Shown: positions 24,301 through 31,503 of the stretch, one piece after another
Layout of the letters: the number at the start of each line of letters is the position of its first letter
Numbering within the stretch: position 1 is the stretch's first letter
NCBI RefSeq assembly: GCF_900009145.1
Contig: NZ_LN889801.1
Location: forward strand, 244,560-278,152
Length of the DNA stretch: 33,593 nt
Direction: 5' to 3'
Origin: Planktothrix tepida PCC 9214
GTDB lineage: Bacteria > Cyanobacteriota > Cyanobacteriia > Cyanobacteriales > Microcoleaceae
Translations under genes and position numbers: made by a program
Notes under the pieces: model-generated
Databases searched by the model: none
Told to the model about the DNA's origin: nothing
What the model saw: only the letters and a program-made list of their open reading frames with translations

Positions 24301-24804
24301 AATATTGGGTTCCAAATATCTTTTAAGCTTAGATATGCCAAAGTCAGCAAGTTTGAGTTTACCGTCAATTCCTACTAAAATATTGCTAGGTTTAATATCC
24401 CGGTGTATAATTCCGCGATTATGGGAAAATGCTAAAGCTTCCAATGTGGGTAAGGCTATTGCTTTCCAGAATGAATCCCAATCTTCCGGGGGAGATTCTT
24501 TTAAAAGTGTTGTTAAATCTTTCTCCATCCACTCCAGAACCAGAAAATAATTCCCCGTAGTTTCATCCTTTCCAGAATCAAGGAGTTCCACAATTCTAGG
24601 GTGTTTTAACTCTTGGAGAGCTAGGGTTTCACGTCTGAAGGATTCGGCTAGAAAATCTGCTTCAATTTGTCCATTTTTGAATTCTTTTACCGCAACTAGC
24701 CGTTCTTCTTGGTTGTAGTCTCTTGCGCGGTAGACATCTGCCATTCCACCTGATCGTGGGTTGGGGGATAGAGCATAGCGATCGTTGATGAAGCGAGGTG
24801 GCAT
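21352..24804 (-). CDS. Ser/Thr kinase-SF1 helicase fusion, MkoA-like (type I Mokosh)
   Basis: The 1150-residue protein starts with a Hanks-type kinase (about 8-262): VAVK with Lys40, catalytic loop HRDIKPSN (Asp136, Asn141), DFG at 154-156 and PPEF at 180-183, all intact. Residues about 270-450 are an unassigned region. From about 565 it is an SF1 helicase of the COG1112/AAA_11-AAA_12 kind: Walker A GPPGTGKTT 590-598, Walker B Asp870-Glu871, GDPKQLPP 894-901, QHRM 946-949, FQGREAD 1071-1077 and LNVALSRGK 1101-1109. A coiled-coil insertion lies at about 660-830. No membrane helix is seen. Kinase plus helicase with a PLD partner is the type I Mokosh layout. ATG at 24804 opens the operon. Confidence 0.88.
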   Translation of the reverse strand: MPPRFINDRYALSPNPRSGGMADVYRARDYNQEERLVAVKEFKNGQIEADFLAESFRRETLALQELKHPRIVELLDSGKDETTGNYFLVLEWMEKDLTTLLKESPPEDWDSFWKAIALPTLEALAFSHNRGIIHRDIKPSNILVGIDGKLKLADFGISKLKRYLEPNITLKDFVSRTFTPPEFDDGSYTYTRDVFSFGVLVLKCLTNIELTEHNNISTALKAFNAPSEIVEVIERAVSLDPAERQHNADVLLAEINAIQRKTKTGEIKKRPCFIELTPRCLERLRNELKISSEVEIKNLILEDINNESGCGIRPFKFKDDTNDAASREDHYEIYGISYRYHIKIDQNQRQHLVILNAWSTSYWQLEQRRERSWILPYEFRFGKPRNLYEAEDVIRDLEDAVIEHEDNLKEQEDEKEKQRIFQVWWDILRAKGDWEKNREKPIKYKDFTHHGNRVTFELSELPEDDLGGQPRYVKNAKESIILEGDVEQVIGDKLTLYIKYGESERLPQSGELRFDTRAAEVSLNRQKNALDAIRFDRGVRSDIRQLLVNPQEVRIPDLEVDVQFIQSLNESQEQVVKAALSTEDFLIVQGPPGTGKTTFITEVVLQILNQKPETRILLSSQTHVALDNALERIKVKDPNLKLLRIGNHERVSENVHSLLLEEQMEQWRESAIAKGQEFIDNWSAQRGISGHNSEIATLFQEMRNLGIKIETFREEVNAWKQDLDEILAINYDIENPDSLLETHIPKDKLEECQSIEVEINILRQQLKEARQQQKEKAKRLKELTRSSINQLLRLSVEEIQEQINQLIDQNNSDSKMLQNLLKIQTEWFEQFGRNDKFNIPLIKRSQVIAGTCIGIPREIQDIEFDLCIVDEASKATATEVLVPMARSHRWILVGDPKQLPPFKDEVSRNSDFLDEYELTQDDIRETLFDRLLRTLPDGCRKMLTIQHRMVAPIGNLVSECFYEGQLKSARTDIDKDLAKILPKTVTWLTTSKLKNSHEQSVNSSFNNPCEVNVIVEFLKQLNQTAVKAEKKYSVAVLTGYAAQLKLLNRRLNSELNNWQALTVECNTVDAFQGREADIAVYSVTRSNKQGKVGFLRDAERLNVALSRGKVGLVIVGDHHFCRTSQENPLHRVLEYIECHRENCDLTEPGL

Positions 24805-24948
24805 AACTTAGCTATCAATAGAAGACATTTGTTTATTTATAACACAAATTACATTTTTAAGTCATCAAGCCTTTCTACTGTTAATCATCCGAAATCCTCA
24901 AGGATGCGGTGGTAGATTTAGAGTAATCCCTGAATCAATCAGTTGAAA

Positions 24949-25338
24949 ATGAAACGATCTCAAAAACCTTGGCAAATTGCTTGTTTTCTCTATTTTTTGT
25001 TGTTATTATTAATTGTAATTACAGCAGATCTAGGAAATTTACCCTATAGTTTATTAGAACAAATTCCCTATTATGATGTCTATGGACACTTTATTTTATA
25101 TGGAATTGCCTCTTTTTTAACTCATTTAGCCTGGGGAGGAAAAAAGATTATCATTTATCCCCTATTTTTTCCCCTAGGGCCATTTGTTTTTGCCCTAGTC
25201 ACTATCGCAGAAGAAATGATGCAAACTCTTTTTCCCAGTCGTACCTTTAGTTTACTCGATTTAAGCTCAAGTTTAATTGGGATTATTCTATTTTATTATT
25301 TAGCAGAATTATGGATTTTTTATCATAAAAAAAACTGA
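24949..25338 (+). CDS. VanZ-like membrane protein
   Basis: This 129-residue protein has about four hydrophobic helices. The GHFILYGIASFLTHLAW segment and the later EEMMQTLFPSRTFSLLDLSSSLIGI segment (acidic pair, then Arg and DL..S..G) are the recognisable VanZ-family pattern. In Gram-positives VanZ confers low-level teicoplanin tolerance; in cyanobacteria its role is unknown. The ATG at 24949 is preferred over a TTG two codons earlier. It is divergent from the kinase-helicase gene and separated by about 140 bp that should carry both promoters. It probably sits outside the defence operon, although a shared regulatory gap means this is not certain. Confidence 0.8.
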   Translation: MKRSQKPWQIACFLYFLLLLLIVITADLGNLPYSLLEQIPYYDVYGHFILYGIASFLTHLAWGGKKIIIYPLFFPLGPFVFALVTIAEEMMQTLFPSRTFSLLDLSSSLIGIILFYYLAELWIFYHKKN

Positions 25339-25364
25339 GGGAATAAAATTACCCTTGCTTATTT

Positions 25365-25412
25365 AACTCAATTATGAGAAAATTCAAAACATCCCAAACG
25401 GGGAATTGAGTT
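25365..25412. terminator. Long hairpin between the VanZ-like and GH116 genes
   Basis: Perfect 9-bp arms AACTCAATT (25365-25373) and AATTGAGTT (25404-25412) enclose a 30-nt loop holding a CCC/GGG mini-stem. TTTTGTT follows on the plus strand. It starts 27 bp after one stop and ends 29 bp before the next ATG, so it may terminate or attenuate. Confidence 0.5.
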
Positions 25413-25441
25413 TTGTTAAAATAGCATAATCCCTTAACCGC

Positions 25442-27832
25442 ATGACCCATTCTAGCCCTATTAACAATATTCCTGAGTCTACTTGGAGTCGTCCCATTGG
25501 TTTAGGGTGGGAAAAACCTTATACCGTTCGCTACGCCAGTAATTTAGATGATGGCCCTTGGCACGGAATGCCGTTAGGGGGGTTGGGTGCAGGTTGCATT
25601 GGACGGTCTTCACGGGGAGATTTTAACCTTTGGCATTTGGACGGGGGAGAACATATTTTTAGAAATCTTCCCGCTTGTCAATTTAGTATTTTTGAAGAAA
25701 TCAACGGTCAAAAAAAAGCTTACGCTTTATCAACAGAACCGCCAGAAGATGGGAGTTTAGCGGCGTGGAATTGGTATCCTAATCCTAAAAATTATCCTGA
25801 ACAAACAGGAACCTATCATGCGTTATATCCTCGCAGTTGGTTTGTTTATGAAAATGTATTTTCAGCACAATTAACTTGTGAACAATTTTCTCCAGTTTGG
25901 GCAAAAAATTATCAAGAAAGTAGTTATCCTATTGCAATTTTTGAATGGATAGCTCACAACCCAACGGATGAACCGATTACCTTAAGTATATTATTAACGT
26001 GGGAAAATACGATTGGATGGTTTACCAATAGTTTAGCGAGTCCTGAAGTCAAAGTCAGAGATGATGGCAGTCCGGTTTATGAATATCAACCCCGATGGGG
26101 AAATAGTGCCGGAAGTGTTAATCGATTAGTTGAAGATTTTCATCGTATTGGCTGTTTAATGACTCGTCTAAGTACCCATGAAGAGGTGCGGGAAGGGGAA
26201 GGACAAATGGCAATTGCCACCATTATAAATCCTGCGGTTGAAGTGTATTATCAAACCCGTTGGAACCCGACTGGAACTGGACAAGATATTTGGGAATATT
26301 TTGCTGAAGATGGCACATTATTAGATCAAGAAAGTGAACATCCGGCCAAAGAAGATGAACGACTTGCAGTTGCTTTAGCAGTTAAATTTACAATTCGACC
26401 GGGAAAAACTCGCAAAATTCCATTTTATTTAGCCTGGGATTTACCTATTACTGAATTTGCATCAGGAATTAATTATTATCGTCGTTATACTGATTTTTTT
26501 GGTCGGAATGGTCACAATGCTTGGTCAATGATTCGCACAGCGATGAAGCATTCTGATACTTGGCGAGAACAGATTGAACTGTGGCAAAACCCAATTTTAC
26601 AACGTCAAGATTTACCCAATTGGTTTAAAATGGCACTCTTTAATGAGCTATATTTACTCACGGATGGAGGTGCACTTTGGACTGCGGCAGATGAACGTGA
26701 TCCAGTCGGTCAATTTGCCGTTTTAGAATGTTTAGATTATCGCTGGTATGAAAGTTTAGATGTGCGATTATATGGGTCATTTTCTTTATTAATGTTATGG
26801 CCAGAGTTAGAAAAATCAATATTAATCGCCTATTCCCGTGCGATTTCTCAAGGCGATAATACTCCGCGAATTATTGGTTATAATCAAGCCTCTGCGATTC
26901 GGAAAGCTGTCGGTGCAACCCCCCATGATTTAGGAGCACCGAATGAACATCCTTGGGAAAAAACCAATTACACCAGTTATCAAGATTGTAACCTCTGGAA
27001 GGATTTACCTTGTGATTTTATTTTGCAAGTTTATCGAGATTTTCGATTAACGGGGGGAACAGATTACGAGTTCTTAAAAGATTGTTGGTCAGCAATGGTT
27101 GAAACCCTCAATTATCTGAAAACCTTTGATTTAGATCAAGATTCAATTCCTGAAAATAGTGGCGCACCCGACCAAACCTTTGATGATTGGAGATTACAGG
27201 GAATTAGTGCCTATTGCGGGGGGTTATGGTTAGCGGCATTAGAGGCAATGATTGCGATGGGTAAGGTATTAGAAAAGGAAACTGTTACCCCGTCTCCTCA
27301 AAGCGTTCTTCCGACCTATCAAACTTGGTTAGAAACGGCTAAACCTTTGTATCAAAAAACCCTTTGGAATGGTCAATATTATCGTTTGGATAGTGGTAGT
27401 GGTTCTGATGTAGTCATGGCGGATCAATTATGTGGTCAATTTTATGCTAGATTATTAGAATTACCTGATATTGTTCCTACTGATTGTACAATTTCGGCTT
27501 TAAAAACCGTTTATGATTCCTGCTTTAAAAAGTTTCATAATGGACAATTTGGTGCAGCTAATGGTGTTAGACCGAGTGGAGAAGCGGTTAATCCTCAAGA
27601 TACTCACCCCTTAGAAGTTTGGACAGGAATTAATTTTGGGTTGGCGGCGTTTTTCATGCAAATGGGAATGAAAGCGGAAGCGTTAGAATTAACGGAAGTT
27701 GTGGTTAAACAAATCTATGAAAATGGTCTACAATTTCGGACTTCCGAAGCCATTACAGCCGTTGGCACATTTCGCGCCAGTCATTATTTAAGAGCGATGG
27801 CAATTTGGGCAATTTATTATCAATACTTGTAA
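25442..27832 (+). CDS. GH116 glycosidase (glucosylceramidase/GBA2-like)
   Basis: The 796-residue protein has the two-domain layout of glycoside hydrolase family 116. An N-terminal beta-rich domain (about 1-330) includes MPLGGLGAGCIGR near 43-55. A C-terminal (alpha/alpha)6 domain (about 385-796) follows. The candidate nucleophile is Glu429 in VLECLDYRWYESLDVRLYGS, aligned from memory with GBA2 Glu527. The acid/base Asp lies in APDQTFDDW (about 575-583), followed by ISAYCGGLWLAAL. Family members hydrolyse beta-glucosides including glucosylceramide. No signal peptide is seen, so it should be cytosolic; the natural substrate in cyanobacteria is unclear. Downstream is an MsbA-like exporter, possibly co-transcribed. 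Confidence 0.88.
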   Translation: MTHSSPINNIPESTWSRPIGLGWEKPYTVRYASNLDDGPWHGMPLGGLGAGCIGRSSRGDFNLWHLDGGEHIFRNLPACQFSIFEEINGQKKAYALSTEPPEDGSLAAWNWYPNPKNYPEQTGTYHALYPRSWFVYENVFSAQLTCEQFSPVWAKNYQESSYPIAIFEWIAHNPTDEPITLSILLTWENTIGWFTNSLASPEVKVRDDGSPVYEYQPRWGNSAGSVNRLVEDFHRIGCLMTRLSTHEEVREGEGQMAIATIINPAVEVYYQTRWNPTGTGQDIWEYFAEDGTLLDQESEHPAKEDERLAVALAVKFTIRPGKTRKIPFYLAWDLPITEFASGINYYRRYTDFFGRNGHNAWSMIRTAMKHSDTWREQIELWQNPILQRQDLPNWFKMALFNELYLLTDGGALWTAADERDPVGQFAVLECLDYRWYESLDVRLYGSFSLLMLWPELEKSILIAYSRAISQGDNTPRIIGYNQASAIRKAVGATPHDLGAPNEHPWEKTNYTSYQDCNLWKDLPCDFILQVYRDFRLTGGTDYEFLKDCWSAMVETLNYLKTFDLDQDSIPENSGAPDQTFDDWRLQGISAYCGGLWLAALEAMIAMGKVLEKETVTPSPQSVLPTYQTWLETAKPLYQKTLWNGQYYRLDSGSGSDVVMADQLCGQFYARLLELPDIVPTDCTISALKTVYDSCFKKFHNGQFGAANGVRPSGEAVNPQDTHPLEVWTGINFGLAAFFMQMGMKAEALELTEVVVKQIYENGLQFRTSEAITAVGTFRASHYLRAMAIWAIYYQYL

Positions 27833-27883
27833 CCCCAAAGACACGAAGACACGAACCAGGATAATTCAAGTGAAGTCTTTTCC

Positions 27884-27918
27884 TCCCTGTTCCCTGTTCC
27901 CTGCTCCCTGTTCCCTGC
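27884..27918 (+). repeat. CCCTGTT heptamer tandem repeat before an ABC transporter start
   Basis: Five heptamers read TCCCTGT, TCCCTGT, TCCCTGC, TCCCTGT, TCCCTGC. The array ends eight bases before the ATG at 27927 and occupies the usual ribosome-site region. It is the complement of the GAACAGG array at 13467-13500. Confidence 0.9.
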
Positions 27919-27926
27919 TCTAAAAT

Positions 27927-29723
27927 ATGGTAGGTTATAAAAGACGTTTTGATGCTCACAACTTGAAACAAAAACAACCTTCTAGCTATCAGGAATTAAT
28001 TCCTTATATTCGCACCCAAGGACAAACCATTGCTAAAGCATTAGTTTGTACCCTTGCCTTTACCGTATTCTGGCCGTTATTAGCGTGGTTAGCGGGGCAA
28101 ATGGCGGGGTATATTGGGGCTGGAAATGTCTCCGCCATTTCTCAATTAGCCGGAGTGGCGGCGGTGGTTTTTCTAGTGCGGGGAACGGTACAATATGGTC
28201 AAGATACCTTGATGGCAAAAGCTGCCTTAACGATTTCTTTGGAATTAAGAAAACAAGTTTATCGTCATTTACAACGGCTGAATATTGGCTATTTTGAAAC
28301 CGCTAAAACCGGGGATCTCGCCTATCGCCTCACGGAAGATATTGACCGCATTGGCGAAGTAATTAATAAATTTTTCCATCAATTTGTTCCCTGTATTTTG
28401 CAGTTAATTGTAGTTTTGGGATATATGATTTATCTCAACTGGCAATTAACCCTCGCTACGTTAATTATTGCCCCGTTTATGGCAGTATTAATTGGTTGGT
28501 TTGGCGAAAAATTATTAACCTTTACTCGCCATAGCCAAAACCGAGTTTCTAATTTAGCAGCGTTATTAACAGAAGTGTTTGGAGGAATTCGGTTAGTCCA
28601 AGCGTTTGCGGCGGAAGAATATGAAATTAATCGCTTTAGTTTAGAAGCCGAACAAAATCGCAAAGCCAAATATTTAGCCGAACAAGTTAAGGCGTTACAA
28701 TTTGTGGTGGTTGGCTTTTTAGAAGCCATGAGTGTAATTTTATTATTCTTTTTAGGAGGATGGCAAATCTCCCAAGGGAATTTAACGGGAAGTGGGTTTA
28801 TTAGTTATATTGCGGCGGTGGCGTTATTAATAGATCCCATCTCTTTAACTACGAGTAATTATAGTGATTTTAAACAAGGTCAAGCTTCTTGCGATCGCAT
28901 TTTTGAACTGTTAGCCGTGCAGCCAACGGTTCTTGAAAAACCTAATGCTTTTATTTTACCCCATGTGACCGGGAAAGTCGAATATTATAACGTTAATTTT
29001 ACTTATCCTAAAACGGATTTTTCTCAAAGTCAAGATCACAATAAACCGGTTTTACAGAATCTCAATTTATGTGTTAAACCGGGGGAAATGGTGGCTTTAG
29101 TGGGGCCGTCGGGGGCTGGAAAAACAACATTAGTGAGTTTATTACCCCGATTTTATGATCGCCAGTCAGGAACTATTAAAATTGATGATATTGATATTCA
29201 AGATGTCACCTTAAAAAGTCTCCGGCGACAAATTGGGATTGTTCCCCAAGATATTACCTTATTTTCAGGAACCATTGCTCAAAATATTGCCTTTGGTCAA
29301 GCTTATTATGAATTAAAAGATATCGAAGAAGCTGCAAAAATTGCCAATGCTGATTCGTTTATTATGCAGTTTCCGAATGGCTATCAAACGATTGTTGGAG
29401 AACGAGGAGTAAATTTATCCGGGGGACAACGACAACGAATTGCCATTGCTAGGGCTGTTTTATTAAATCCCAGAATCTTAATTTTAGATGAAGCCACATC
29501 AGCCTTAGATTCAGAATCAGAAGCCTTAGTTCAAGAAGCTTTAGAACGATTAATGCAGAATCGAACCGTTTTTATTATTGCTCATCGTTTGGCAACGGTT
29601 AGACGTGCTACTCGAATTTTAGTCTTAGAACAAGGTCAAATTGTGGAATCAGGAACCCATCAAGAGCTATTAGAAAAAGGTGAACGTTATGCTTTATTTT
29701 ATGCTCAACAATTTGATTCATAA
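27927..29723 (+). CDS. MsbA-like ABC exporter (fused membrane and ATPase domains)
   Basis: The 598-residue half-transporter has six hydrophobic helices in about residues 35-325 and a C-terminal ATPase domain (about 345-595). Walker A is GPSGAGKTT at 393-401, the signature LSGGQ at 497-501, and Walker B with catalytic Glu522 in ILILDEATSALD (about 517-528). Length and layout fit type I exporters that move lipids, polysaccharide precursors or drugs. Databases often label such cyanobacterial proteins HepA, but nothing here points to heterocyst envelope glycolipid. No strong ribosome site precedes the ATG; a heptamer array lies there. It follows the GH116 gene by 94 bp on the same strand. Substrate is unknown. 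Confidence 0.88.
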   Translation: MVGYKRRFDAHNLKQKQPSSYQELIPYIRTQGQTIAKALVCTLAFTVFWPLLAWLAGQMAGYIGAGNVSAISQLAGVAAVVFLVRGTVQYGQDTLMAKAALTISLELRKQVYRHLQRLNIGYFETAKTGDLAYRLTEDIDRIGEVINKFFHQFVPCILQLIVVLGYMIYLNWQLTLATLIIAPFMAVLIGWFGEKLLTFTRHSQNRVSNLAALLTEVFGGIRLVQAFAAEEYEINRFSLEAEQNRKAKYLAEQVKALQFVVVGFLEAMSVILLFFLGGWQISQGNLTGSGFISYIAAVALLIDPISLTTSNYSDFKQGQASCDRIFELLAVQPTVLEKPNAFILPHVTGKVEYYNVNFTYPKTDFSQSQDHNKPVLQNLNLCVKPGEMVALVGPSGAGKTTLVSLLPRFYDRQSGTIKIDDIDIQDVTLKSLRRQIGIVPQDITLFSGTIAQNIAFGQAYYELKDIEEAAKIANADSFIMQFPNGYQTIVGERGVNLSGGQRQRIAIARAVLLNPRILILDEATSALDSESEALVQEALERLMQNRTVFIIAHRLATVRRATRILVLEQGQIVESGTHQELLEKGERYALFYAQQFDS

Positions 29724-30086
29724 ACTAAACCTTTAAACTGCAATCCTTGAGATTAAAACAAGTTTTTAACCTCTTGTTAACCCCTAATCCCCTATTTTTA
29801 TCTGTTTTGAGCAAAAATTCTATCTTGAGATAGAGGATAAATTACCAAATATTTTTCAATCTAGTGATATCCTTTCCAATCTTTCCGCCTAGGACAGTTA
29901 AATTTTCTGTCCTTTGTTATCTTATTAGGGAAACCAGGGTTTTATCGATTAAGTTTCAGGAGTCAATCTTTAACAAAAAGTTTCAAGTTGTGGTTTTTTC
30001 AAAAGAGCCAGCTTTTAAACTGTCCATGTTGAGTTGTCAAACCTGTTGATCTCAGCTAACTTAAATTCAAGTCAATTATTTTAATT
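29724..30086. other. 363-bp region without a supported gene
   Basis: No convincing gene is visible. A 61-codon frame at 29864-30049 lacks a ribosome site and looks translated from noncoding sequence. Two hairpins occur: AACAAG/CTTGTT at 29757-29778, and a stronger one at 29891-29913. A small RNA is possible but not shown. Confidence 0.55.
29891..29913 (+). terminator. Hairpin in the gap after the ABC exporter
   Basis: AGGACAG (29891-29897) pairs with CTGTCCT (29907-29913) around a 9-nt loop, followed by TTGTTATCTT. It lies 168 bp past the stop codon, far for a simple gene terminator, so it might end an unannotated transcript. Confidence 0.35.
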
Positions 30087-30287
30087 ATGCTGCAAGAACG
30101 CCCGATAATTTCCCCTTTATATCGCCAATCTCAACAAAGACGGCAGCGCCTTGAAAAAATAGAACAAATATTAATTGACATTCATCAACGCTTAAATACC
30201 ATGACTGATGAGAACCGCAAGCTCATAGAAACCCTAGAATTTAATTCTCGAATTGATTGGATTCAAAAAAAGTTAGGTCAATTATGA
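30087..30287 (+). CDS. Small coiled-coil-like hypothetical protein
   Basis: The 66-residue frame is strongly charged and helical (RQSQQRRQRLEKIEQILIDIHQRLN), with hydrophobic residues in a heptad-like spacing, so a short coiled coil is plausible. The last third (EFNSRIDWIQKKLGQL) is amphipathic. There is no signal peptide or membrane segment. No clear ribosome site precedes the ATG. The composition is gene-like, which separates it from random frames nearby. I know no family for it. It lies 107 bp before a small membrane protein on the same strand. Confidence 0.5.
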   Translation: MLQERPIISPLYRQSQQRRQRLEKIEQILIDIHQRLNTMTDENRKLIETLEFNSRIDWIQKKLGQL

Positions 30288-30339
30288 GTTCGTTAAAAAT
30301 TTCTTCTGCTATAAGTGAAAGCTGTTCTAAAATTGACCC

Positions 30340-30356
30340 ATGAGGACAGTCCTCAT
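30340..30356. promoter_or_regulatory. Perfect 17-bp palindrome upstream of a membrane-protein gene
   Basis: ATGAGGACAGTCCTCAT has two 8-base arms around one central base and lies 37 bp before the ATG at 30394. It could be an operator dyad, or it could fold as a tight 5-bp hairpin in the RNA leader. Confidence 0.4.
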
Positions 30357-30382
30357 GCAACAGCAGATAGGGGTTAAAAAGC

Positions 30383-30388
30383 AGGAGG
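30383..30388 (+). promoter_or_regulatory. Strong Shine-Dalgarno that fixes the start at 30394
   Basis: AGGAGG lies five bases before ATG 30394. It decides this start over the in-frame ATGs at 30340 and 30355, the first of which is inside the palindrome. Confidence 0.8.
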
Positions 30389-30393
30389 CCGAA

Positions 30394-30795
30394 ATGGGAT
30401 TAAACCCTTCGCCAGATGATTCAACGTTTAATGCTCAAGTGCAAAAATTGCATCGACTCACCGTTTACACCCGATGGTTAGTCATTGGAATTTTGTGGAT
30501 TACCGTAGCGCCTTTAAGTATGTGGGCGTTGCGCGGAGAAATTGCCCTTTGGCAAAACCATTTTACTTGGTCGGCGGTTCGTTATGGTTTAGCTTATAAT
30601 CGTTTTGCCGCTTTGGGGTTGGGGTTGTGTATAGGTCTGACAACAGCAACGTTAGTCTGGCATAGTCGCAACATTTTATTCGGGGTTTCTCCCGCCTATC
30701 AACACCGTTTAGAACAGCAAGTCTTTAAAATTCTGAAACAGGGGCCAACTCATCCCTTTTGGAAGTGGATTAGTTCAACCCAGGATGACCCCTAG
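30394..30795 (+). CDS. Two-helix membrane protein of unknown function
   Basis: Starting at 30394 the protein has 133 residues. A soluble N-terminus of about 30 residues is followed by a helix (WLVIGILWITVAPLSMWAL), a polar stretch with several Trp and Arg residues, and a second helix (FAALGLGLCIGLTTATLVW). A basic, amphipathic tail follows (QHRLEQQVFKILKQGP). Both helices flank a short loop, so an inner or thylakoid membrane protein is likely. No named domain is recognised. The strong ribosome site suggests good translation. It converges on the CNB-fold gene with a 26-bp gap. Confidence 0.75.
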   Translation: MGLNPSPDDSTFNAQVQKLHRLTVYTRWLVIGILWITVAPLSMWALRGEIALWQNHFTWSAVRYGLAYNRFAALGLGLCIGLTTATLVWHSRNILFGVSPAYQHRLEQQVFKILKQGPTHPFWKWISSTQDDP

Positions 30796-30821
30796 TTGCT
30801 ACTCTCAAAATAGTTGATGTT

Positions 30822-31379
30822 TTATTCTCTAGCTCGAAGATTTTGAACTAACCAATTAAATTTAGCTTGAGCTAAAACTAAAAATTCTTTGGTCTGTTCA
30901 CTAAATTCTTCAGGTTCTAGTACATCTATTTCATATTCTGTCAGATCATCATAACCTAAACGTCGAATTGTGCCTCGCATCCGACTGGCTAAACATAGGG
31001 ATAAACCATGATAAAATCGGGCAGCAAATTTAGAATCATGGTGAAGTTTGCTATTGAGATCAAAACGAGAAATAGCTAAAACTTGAGTGGTTTCTAAGGC
31101 TTTAACCGTTGCTAAAGGTGGGCGACTATCGATAAAAGAAATTTCTCCAACGACTTCCCCTGTCGTAATTTGGGCTAATTCTCGATCTTCTTTCGATCCT
31201 ATCACCACCGTTAACAATCCACTCAATACAAAATAAAGGGCATTAATGGGGCGTCCTTCATAAATTAACCGTTCGCCTGGGGGCAGTTTTTCTATTTTTG
31301 CTTTATTGATAATCCAGCTTAGATCATCATCGCTGAGTCCGCCTAAAAGAAAAAGTGCTTTTTCTGTTTTGTGAGTCAT
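30822..31379 (-). CDS. Cyclic-nucleotide-binding-fold protein with degenerate cassette
   Basis: The 185-residue protein is a single CNB domain (about 10-130) with the ERLIYEGRPINALYFVLSGLLTVV beta-barrel core, then a helical tail. The phosphate-binding cassette GEISFIDSRPPLATV (78-92) keeps Gly78-Glu79, but the Arg that should precede the ATV end (Arg82 in CAP) is replaced by Pro/Leu; Arg86 sits four residues early. It may bind another ligand, bind weakly or have a structural role. No HTH of the CRP type follows, so it is not a CRP transcription factor. AGGATG lies upstream of the ATG. Partners are unknown. Confidence 0.8.
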   Translation of the reverse strand: MTHKTEKALFLLGGLSDDDLSWIINKAKIEKLPPGERLIYEGRPINALYFVLSGLLTVVIGSKEDRELAQITTGEVVGEISFIDSRPPLATVKALETTQVLAISRFDLNSKLHHDSKFAARFYHGLSLCLASRMRGTIRRLGYDDLTEYEIDVLEPEEFSEQTKEFLVLAQAKFNWLVQNLRARE

Positions 31380-31503
31380 CTTTTAATCATCATCCTAGGA
31401 GTAATTAAGAAAAAAATGTTGAATTTAACCTTGAGGATATAATTTTATCCGATTGCAAAAAATAGGAAAATAATAAACTCTAAAAAAACGGATAAATAAA
31501 ATG

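Noticed and set aside
19139-24804. Prophage or transposon origin of the defence operon
   Set aside because: No integrase, transposase, tRNA site or flanking direct repeat was seen, and HIP1 octamers are present inside the genes.
27927-29723. HepA heterocyst-envelope transporter
   Set aside because: Only generic exporter motifs are visible, no heterocyst genes lie nearby, and the organism appears non-heterocystous.
29864-30049. 61-codon plus-strand frame
   Set aside because: No ribosome site, noncoding-like composition, and it overlaps a terminator-like hairpin; it reads as chance.
30340-30393. Upstream ATGs for the two-helix membrane protein
   Set aside because: The strong AGGAGG at 30383-30388 fits ATG 30394, and the first upstream ATG lies within a palindrome.
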